Origin: CAYQEC01 sp964569015
GTDB lineage: Bacteria > Actinomycetota > Acidimicrobiia > Spongiisociales > UBA5794
DNA: 27,143 nt
Assembly: GCA_964569015.1 (NCBI GenBank)
Contig: CAZMSN010000027.1
Span: forward strand, 1 to 27,143
Direction of reading: 5' to 3'
Shown: positions 22,165-27,143 of the stretch, piece after piece
Position numbering within the stretch: position 1 is the first letter of the stretch
Layout of the letters: each line of letters starts with the position of its first letter
Notes under the pieces: generated by a model
The model's database searches: none
What the model was told of the DNA's origin: nothing
What the model saw: only the letters and a program-made list of their open reading frames with translations
Position numbers and translations under genes: made by a program

Positions 22165-24921
22165 ATGGCAAGCGCATACGACCATCGAGAGATCGAGCCG
22201 AGGTGGCAAGCCGCCTGGGAGCAGCAGGGTCTCTACCGGTCGCGGGTCGATTGGGATCGGCCGAAGCACTACGCCCTCACCATGCTCCCCTACCCCTCGG
22301 GCGACCTCCACATGGGGCACTGGTACGCCATGACACCCAGCGACGCCCGGGCCCGGGTGATGCGCATGAAGGGCTACAACGTGCTGTTCCCCATCGGTTT
22401 CGACGCCTTCGGGCTTCCCGCCGAGAACGCCGCGGTGCAGCGCAACATCCATCCGGCGAAGTGGACCTACGAGAACATCGAGCGCATGCGGCACCAGATC
22501 CGGTCGATGGGAACCATGTTCGATTGGGAGCGGGAGGTGGTGAGCTGCAATCCGTCGTACTACCGCTGGACCGAGTGGTTCTTCTCTCAGATGTACCGCG
22601 CCGGAATCGCCTACCGCGGCGAGGCGATCGTGAACTGGTCGCCCACGCTGCAGACCGTGCTCGCCAACGAACAGGTCATCGACGGCAAGGACGAGCGCAC
22701 CGGCCAGCCGGTCGTGCAGCGGCTCATGGAGCAATGGTTCTTCGCCATCACCAAGTACGCCGACGAGCTCCTGGACTTCGAGGGCATCGACTGGCCGGAG
22801 CCGATCAAGATCATGCAGACCAATTGGATCGGTCGTTCCGAGGGTGCCGAGGTGACCTTCACCACCGAGGGAGGCGACGAGATCGTCGTTTTCACGACCC
22901 GCCCGGACACGCTGTGGGGCGCCACCTTCATGGTGTTGGCCCCGGAGCATCCCCTGGTCGATGCCTTGACCTCGGACGAGCAGCGATCCCAGATCGAGGC
23001 ATATCGGGAACAGGCGGCTTCCCACACCGAGCTCGAGCGTATGGAGGCTGAGCGGGAAAAGACCGGCGTGTTCACCGGCGGGTATGCGATCAACCCGGTC
23101 AATGGGCAACGCATCCCGGTGTGGATCGCCGACTACGTCCTCCTGTCGTACGGCACCGGGGCGATCATGGCGGTACCGGCTCACGACGAGCGGGACTTCG
23201 CCTTCGCCCGGCAGTTCGGCCTCGAGGTCGTGCCGGTGATCCAACCGGCCGGGGCCCCTCCCCTCGTCGGGGAGGAGATGGACGAGTGGTACGTGGGCCC
23301 GGGCGTGATGGTCAACAGCGAGCCGATCGACGGCATCGAGACCACCGACGCCAAGGGTCGGGCCAATCCCTCCATCGCCGCCACCATCGACTGGCTGGAG
23401 GCAAAGGGGGTGGGGAGGGAGTCGGTCGGTTACCGATTGCGCGACTGGCTGATCTCCCGCCAGCGCTATTGGGGGGCTCCGATCCCGATGATCCACTGCG
23501 AGGACGGACGGATCGAGGCCGTGCCCGACGAGGAGCTGCCGGTGGTGCTGCCGGAAGACGTCGTTTTCGAAGGCCGCAGCCCGCTGGTCGCCCACGAGCC
23601 CTTCCTCGCCACGACCGACTCCGAAGGCCGACCGGCACGGCGCGAGACCGACACGATGGACACGTTCATGTGCTCCTCGTGGTACTGGTTCCGCTATCTG
23701 TCCCCCGGCTTCGACGAGGCGCCCTTCGATCCCGAGGAGGCCGCGTACTGGCTCCCCGTCGATCTCTACACCGGTGGCGCCGAGCACGCCGTGATGCACC
23801 TGCTCTACGCCCGCTTCTTCGTCAAGGCGATGCGGGACATGGGCATCTTCGCCGCCACCGTGGAGGCCATGCGGAAGCACGACCGCCACCCCGACGACCT
23901 CTTCTCCGAGCCCTTCCTCATGCTTCGAAACCAGGGGCAGATCCTCGGTGAGGAGCACGCAGGGGACCGTCTCGTGGTAGACGGCACACACAATGACGGC
24001 CGGATCGTCGCCGCGTCGGTGCGGGTCGACCCGATGGCGCCGTCCGATGCCGGCGTCGTCGTCGGCGAGCTGATGCGCCGCACCGAGAACATCCTGCAGA
24101 TCGAGACCGAGGCCGGCCGAGTGACGGTCGAGGTTCCCGAGAGCGCCACCGTGGAGATCCCGTCCATCGACGGAATCAACGATGTCAACCAGCTCAGGCA
24201 CCACCTCGAGGTGCAGCGCATGTCGAAATCGCGCGGCAACGTCGTCAACCCGGACGAGCTGGTTCATCTCTATGGCGCCGACACGGTGCGGACCTACCTC
24301 ATGTTCGCCTTCGAGTGGCAGAAGGGCGGCCCGTGGGACAGCAGGGGCATCGTCGGGGCCCGTCGCTTCATCGAGGACGTCTGGAAGCTGGGAACCGCCG
24401 ACTACGTCCCGGCCGCGGTGGTCCCGGAGGCGAACCTGGCACTGCGCCGCCTGGTCCACCAGACCATCCAGAAGGTCGACGCGGACATGCTCGACCTCAA
24501 GTGGAACACCGCCATCGCCGCTCTGATGACGCTGCGCAACGAGATGCTCGACGCGCTGCGGGAAGGCACCGCGGGGGCCGAAACGTGGAACGAAGCGGTC
24601 GACGTGCTGCTCGAGCTCCTGGCCCCTATCGCCCCCCACATCACCGAAGAGTTGTGGCACCTCCGCGGCCAAGCCGGCTCGGTGCACGTGCAGTCGTGGC
24701 CGGAGGCCGATCCCGACATCGCCAGGGAGGACACCGTGACGATGGTGATCCAGGTCAACGGCAAGGTTCGAGACCGCGTCGACGTCCCCGTCACGGTCTC
24801 GGAGGAGACGGCGATCGAGGCCGCCCTGGCCGCTGAGCGCATCCAGCCTTGGCTGGAGCAGGGCGAGGTCCGCAAGGTGATCGCGCGACCCCCCAAGCTG
24901 GTCAACATCGTCGTCGGCTGA
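22165..24921 (+). CDS. leuS: Leucyl-tRNA synthetase
   Basis: A class Ia synthetase charging tRNA-Leu. The 918-residue protein has the HIGH motif as HMGH (49-52, within PYPSGDLHMGHW), the CP1 editing domain (about 220-410, with FTTRPDTLWGATFMVLAPEHP and the GTGAIMAVPAHDERD motif), the KMSKS-equivalent MSKSRGN near residue 686, the anticodon-binding helical bundle (LAPIAPHITEELWH) and the C-terminal domain. The frame is open upstream to 21982, but the ATG at 22165 has AAAGGG 5 bases before it and gives the family start. About 90 residues separate the GQILGE segment from MSKS, longer than in many bacteria. It converges with the next gene 20 bases after its stop. Confidence 0.97.
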   Translation: MASAYDHREIEPRWQAAWEQQGLYRSRVDWDRPKHYALTMLPYPSGDLHMGHWYAMTPSDARARVMRMKGYNVLFPIGFDAFGLPAENAAVQRNIHPAKWTYENIERMRHQIRSMGTMFDWEREVVSCNPSYYRWTEWFFSQMYRAGIAYRGEAIVNWSPTLQTVLANEQVIDGKDERTGQPVVQRLMEQWFFAITKYADELLDFEGIDWPEPIKIMQTNWIGRSEGAEVTFTTEGGDEIVVFTTRPDTLWGATFMVLAPEHPLVDALTSDEQRSQIEAYREQAASHTELERMEAEREKTGVFTGGYAINPVNGQRIPVWIADYVLLSYGTGAIMAVPAHDERDFAFARQFGLEVVPVIQPAGAPPLVGEEMDEWYVGPGVMVNSEPIDGIETTDAKGRANPSIAATIDWLEAKGVGRESVGYRLRDWLISRQRYWGAPIPMIHCEDGRIEAVPDEELPVVLPEDVVFEGRSPLVAHEPFLATTDSEGRPARRETDTMDTFMCSSWYWFRYLSPGFDEAPFDPEEAAYWLPVDLYTGGAEHAVMHLLYARFFVKAMRDMGIFAATVEAMRKHDRHPDDLFSEPFLMLRNQGQILGEEHAGDRLVVDGTHNDGRIVAASVRVDPMAPSDAGVVVGELMRRTENILQIETEAGRVTVEVPESATVEIPSIDGINDVNQLRHHLEVQRMSKSRGNVVNPDELVHLYGADTVRTYLMFAFEWQKGGPWDSRGIVGARRFIEDVWKLGTADYVPAAVVPEANLALRRLVHQTIQKVDADMLDLKWNTAIAALMTLRNEMLDALREGTAGAETWNEAVDVLLELLAPIAPHITEELWHLRGQAGSVHVQSWPEADPDIAREDTVTMVIQVNGKVRDRVDVPVTVSEETAIEAALAAERIQPWLEQGEVRKVIARPPKLVNIVVG

Positions 24922-24941
24922 CGGCTCCTTCCGGTTCTGCC

Positions 24942-25224
24942 TCAGAGCTCGTCGGCGGTCTCGGAGAACTCCGTCACGCCCGGCTCGGTGAGGATGTTGA
25001 ACAGTTCCGGCTCCACCTCTCTCTCGAGCTGCGCGAAGACCTCATCGGCGGTGAGGCCCAGCTCGGGAGGCGGCCCGTCCGCCATGAAGAGGAACTCACA
25101 CTTGGTGATCAGCGAAACGTTGCCGAACTCGACCTCCACCGCAGCGACCGGATCCTCTGCGGCCTGGGCGTTCGCCCACGCGTCGTTCAGCGCTTCGCTG
25201 CACACGGTGACGGCAGCCGCGCCG
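24942..25224 (-). CDS. Hypothetical protein, C-terminal part, cut by scaffold gap
   Basis: Minus-strand frame of 93 residues ending in a TGA at 24942-24944, directly after the convergent leuS stop. The upstream end runs into the N gap, so the true start is unknown; a GTG near 25209 inside the visible part is possible. The visible part has two cysteines, a strand-rich middle (VAAVEVEFGNVSLITKCEFLF) and an acidic C-terminus (TEFSETADEL). I do not recognise a family. Its upstream neighbour on the same strand is the 3-TM protein across the gap, so they may share a transcript. Confidence 0.55.
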
Positions 25225-25324
25225 NNNNNNNNNNNNNNNNNNNNNNNNNNNNNNNNNNNNNNNNNNNNNNNNNNNNNNNNNNNNNNNNNNNNNNNNNNNN
25301 NNNNNNNNNNNNNNNNNNNNNNNN
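25225..25324. other. Assembly gap, 100 N
   Basis: Exactly 100 consecutive unknown bases, the usual placeholder for a scaffold gap of unknown size. It removes the C-terminus of the membrane protein gene upstream and the N-terminus of the hypothetical gene downstream; additional genes could be hidden. Confidence 0.98.
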
Positions 25325-25740
25325 GTGATCCGGTCACCGGCAGTGTCGAATGACTCGGGCCCGCCCAAGAGAATCAGCTCAACGGTCAACCAGCACACAA
25401 ACCCGACCCCAACCGTCGCCGCCCACGACCAATGGCGCCCTGTGACCCGCTCGACCGCGCCCAGCCACTGACACGACAGACGGCAGAGCATTCCCACGGC
25501 CGTCAGCAGCGAGCCGATCCCGAAGACGATCCCCAAGGCCAACCCGGGAACAACGTAGCTGTCGACCAGCGGGATCTCGTCGAGCCACTCCGCAGGGAGG
25601 TAGGTGCCGCCGTGGGCATTGGCGAGCTTCTCGATACCCCCGCCCAGCGCCGTCACCCCCAAGAACAACAACACGGCGATCGTGACGGTCACCAGGATCG
25701 GGCAGCGCCGCCTCTCGGATGGCGTGGACGTCTCGAGCAT
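25325..25740 (-). CDS. Conserved multi-pass membrane protein, C-terminus lost in gap
   Basis: ATG at 25740, then 138 codons before the N gap. Three hydrophobic segments are clear (about 14-35, 62-85 and 106-126). Between the first two is a short extracytoplasmic loop with GGTYLPAEWLDEIPLVDSYVVPG. I recall small four-helix actinobacterial proteins of unknown function with this loop, so a fourth helix probably lies in the gap. No catalytic residues are evident. The gene is divergent from the F420-type oxidoreductase, with 143 bases between their start codons. Any continuous frame read through the N block is meaningless. Confidence 0.65.
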
Positions 25741-25800
25741 TGGATCCGTTTCGGCTCCGGCACTCTATCTCTCTGGCCACCGGACCGCCGCAGTGGCGAT

Positions 25801-25831
25801 TTGACTTCGAGCGCGCTCCAAGTCGTAGCCT
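25801..25831 (+). promoter_or_regulatory. Candidate promoter of the F420-type oxidoreductase
   Basis: TTGACT (25801-25806) is a near-perfect -35 box; TAGCCT (25826-25831) fits TANNNT, with a 19-base spacer that is slightly long. Transcription would start near 25838, about 46 bases before the ATG, leaving room for the AGGAGGG ribosome-binding site. Confidence 0.5.
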
Positions 25832-25883
25832 CACCTCCGGAGATGAGCGGCACAGGGCCACCATGGCTCGAGGAGGGTCGTCG

Positions 25884-26828
25884 ATGAAGGTAGGCATTCA
25901 CATTGGGCACTACCGGTACGAGGGCGGAGACGGGGCGATCAGCAGCACGCTGGAGAGCATCGTCCGCTCCGCGGAGCAGGCCGGGCTCGACAGCATCTGG
26001 CTCATGGACCACCTCCTCCAGCTCGGGGCGCAGTACGGCCGGATTCACGGTCCGGTCGATGATCCAATGCTCGAGTGCTACACGACGGCGGGCTTCATCG
26101 CCGCCGTGACCGAGCGGATCGAGGTCGGAGTCCAGGTGACCTGCAACACGTTCCGCTCTCCGGGCCTGCTGGTCAAGGCGGTCACCACCTTGGACGTACT
26201 CGCCTCCGGCCGGGCGTGGCTCGGGCTGGGAGCAGGGTGGTACGAGCGCGAAGCCACCGCACTGGGCCTCTTCCTCCCGGACACCTGGACAGAGCGATTC
26301 GATCGTCTGGAAGAGACCCTCCGCATCGTGCGCCACATCACCGCAGGCGACGATCGGCCCTTCGTGGGCAGGTATCACGTGCTGGCGGAGCCGATCATTC
26401 AGCCTCGCCCGCTCGGCCTTCTGCCCATCATGATCGGGGGCGGAGGGGAGAAGAAGACGCTGGCGCTGGTAGCCCGGTACGCGGACGCCAGCAATCTGGT
26501 GCTCGCTTCGCCGCAGGCAGGCGACGAGTTCGGAACTTGGGCCAACCCATTCGGCTCGATCGCCGAGTATTGGACGAAGACGGGAGAACTGGTCCGGCAC
26601 AAGTCCTCCGTCCTCGACGGGCATTGCGCCAGGTTCGGACGTGATCCGGGAGAGATCTCCCGCACGGCCACCACCTACCTCGATCCCACGACCCTGACAC
26701 AAGACGAGCTTCGGGACATCCTCGGACACTTCTCCGAGATCGGAATCGACCACCTCGTCGTCGACGTGCCCACCGCCTACGAGATCGAGCCATTGGAGCA
26801 GCTCGCCGCGGCCAGCCGGGACGAGTGA
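25884..26828 (+). CDS. LLM-class F420-dependent oxidoreductase (luciferase-like)
   Basis: A 314-residue TIM-barrel flavin/F420 enzyme of the luciferase-like monooxygenase class. Seen in order: the N-terminal KVGIHIGHY strand, EQAGLDSIWLMDH, the PMLECYTTAGFIAAVT segment, the SGRAWLGLGAGWYEREA motif near residues 110-126, PIMIGGGGEKKTLALVARYAD, and a C-terminal GIDHLVVDVP strand. This pattern belongs to the large group typical of F420-producing actinobacteria (mycobacterial Rv1855c-like, from memory). The substrate cannot be read from sequence. The start at 25884 is supported by AGGAGGG 6 bases upstream; the frame is open further upstream without similarity. It stands alone, followed by 143 bases with no recognisable gene. 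Confidence 0.9.
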   Translation: MKVGIHIGHYRYEGGDGAISSTLESIVRSAEQAGLDSIWLMDHLLQLGAQYGRIHGPVDDPMLECYTTAGFIAAVTERIEVGVQVTCNTFRSPGLLVKAVTTLDVLASGRAWLGLGAGWYEREATALGLFLPDTWTERFDRLEETLRIVRHITAGDDRPFVGRYHVLAEPIIQPRPLGLLPIMIGGGGEKKTLALVARYADASNLVLASPQAGDEFGTWANPFGSIAEYWTKTGELVRHKSSVLDGHCARFGRDPGEISRTATTYLDPTTLTQDELRDILGHFSEIGIDHLVVDVPTAYEIEPLEQLAAASRDE

Positions 26829-26971
26829 GCGAGTCCCCCAACGGTCGCCCCCTGCCACAATGTGGACGTGGTTCAGCACCAAGCGACTCACGGCGAAGTT
26901 GCTCCGTTCCCGAGACTGTCTGTGAGGCATGACCCGACCGAGATTCGATTCCCGGCGAGGAAGGAAGCCTG

Positions 26972-27143
26972 ATGTGCGACATCATCGAACGAATCGAGTC
27001 CTTCGGGATCGACCTCGACCAACTCTCAGGGGCGATGGAAGGACGGCGTGGCCCCAAGCCGGGCGCACGGTCGGCACATTCGATCACGCTGATCGTTCTC
27101 GGCGTGGTCGAGGACGAGTGGAAGAAGCGTGTCGACTCCGGCA
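26972..27143 (+). CDS. Hypothetical protein, N-terminal part
   Basis: An ATG at 26972 is preceded by a purine-rich GAGGAAGGAAG stretch ending 4 bases before it, a plausible ribosome-binding site. The frame stays open for 57 codons to the window edge. The product begins MCDIIERIESFGIDLDQLSG, then has a basic GRRGPKPGARS stretch and an SITLIVLGVVEDEWKKR segment. I recognise no family. Because it is cut off, it may not be a real gene, though start and ribosome-binding site look good. Confidence 0.45.
   Translation, partial: MCDIIERIESFGIDLDQLSGAMEGRRGPKPGARSAHSITLIVLGVVEDEWKKRVDSG

Noticed and set aside
21787..24687. A 966-codon open frame on the strand opposite leuS.
   Set aside because: It lies fully antisense to a leuS gene with all motifs. 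Its product has no recognisable domains, and long antisense frames are expected in GC-rich coding DNA.
25096..25740. A single protein read continuously across the N gap.
   Set aside because: The frame through 100 placeholder bases is arbitrary. The two sides have different character (membrane helices on one, soluble acidic protein on the other).
26931..26960. A stretch resembling a tRNA T-loop (TTCGATT followed by CCCGG).
   Set aside because: The flanking bases cannot form the 5-bp T-stem, and no acceptor, D or anticodon arms are found upstream.

Overview
The window is a GC-rich, almost entirely chromosomal housekeeping stretch from an actinobacterium. The order hrcA-dnaJ-rsmE ... phoH-ybeY-corC-era-recO-uppS-glyS, followed at a distance by hemW, lepA, rpsT, holA, comEC and comEA, matches from memory the arrangement in mycobacteria and other Actinomycetota. 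A BldD-type regulator, an F420-type luciferase-like oxidoreductase and frequent GTG/TTG starts fit the same phylum. A deep-branching class such as Acidimicrobiia is my inference, not shown by the sequence. A run of exactly 100 N (25225-25324) is a scaffold gap, so this is probably a draft or metagenome-derived assembly.

Layout. 1-600: the end of a DUF1003 membrane protein and a truncated PRC-barrel remnant, both on the plus strand. 604-3494 (minus): glyS, uppS, recO. 3495-3708: a decayed plus-strand gene resembling pterin-4a-carbinolamine dehydratase. 3709-9566 (minus): a tightly overlapping operon read phoH > pgpH > ybeY > corC > era, with 4-nt stop/start overlaps at every joint and a good -10 box before phoH. 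9655-10131 (minus): a stand-alone BldD-like regulator whose promoter carries an inverted repeat. 10279-13062 (minus): the heat-shock unit hrcA > dnaJ > rsmE behind a clear CIRCE operator. 13140-16141 (minus): lepA > hemW. 16230-16994 (plus): rpsT > greA, divergent from lepA with apparently overlapping promoters. 17035-22055 (minus): a small metallopeptidase > CPBP protease > comEA > comEC > holA. 22165-24921 (plus): leuS. 24942-25740 (minus): two gene pieces cut by the N gap. 25884-26828 (plus): an F420-type oxidoreductase. The window ends inside an unrecognised plus-strand gene.

The genes serve translation (glyS, leuS, lepA, rpsT), RNA and ribosome maturation (ybeY, era, rsmE), transcript elongation (greA), DNA repair, replication and uptake (recO, holA, comEA, comEC), cell-wall lipid carrier synthesis (uppS), proteostasis (hrcA, dnaJ) and nucleotide second messengers (a PgpH-type c-di-AMP phosphodiesterase; a BldD-type candidate c-di-GMP sensor). 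I see no mobile elements, CRISPR array, rRNA or tRNA. I did not find a clear new defence or biosynthetic system. The best leads are the variant c-di-GMP signature of the BldD-like protein, the inverted repeat on its own -10 box, the overlapping lepA/rpsT promoters, the metallopeptidase-CPBP pair, and the two N-terminal gene remnants.
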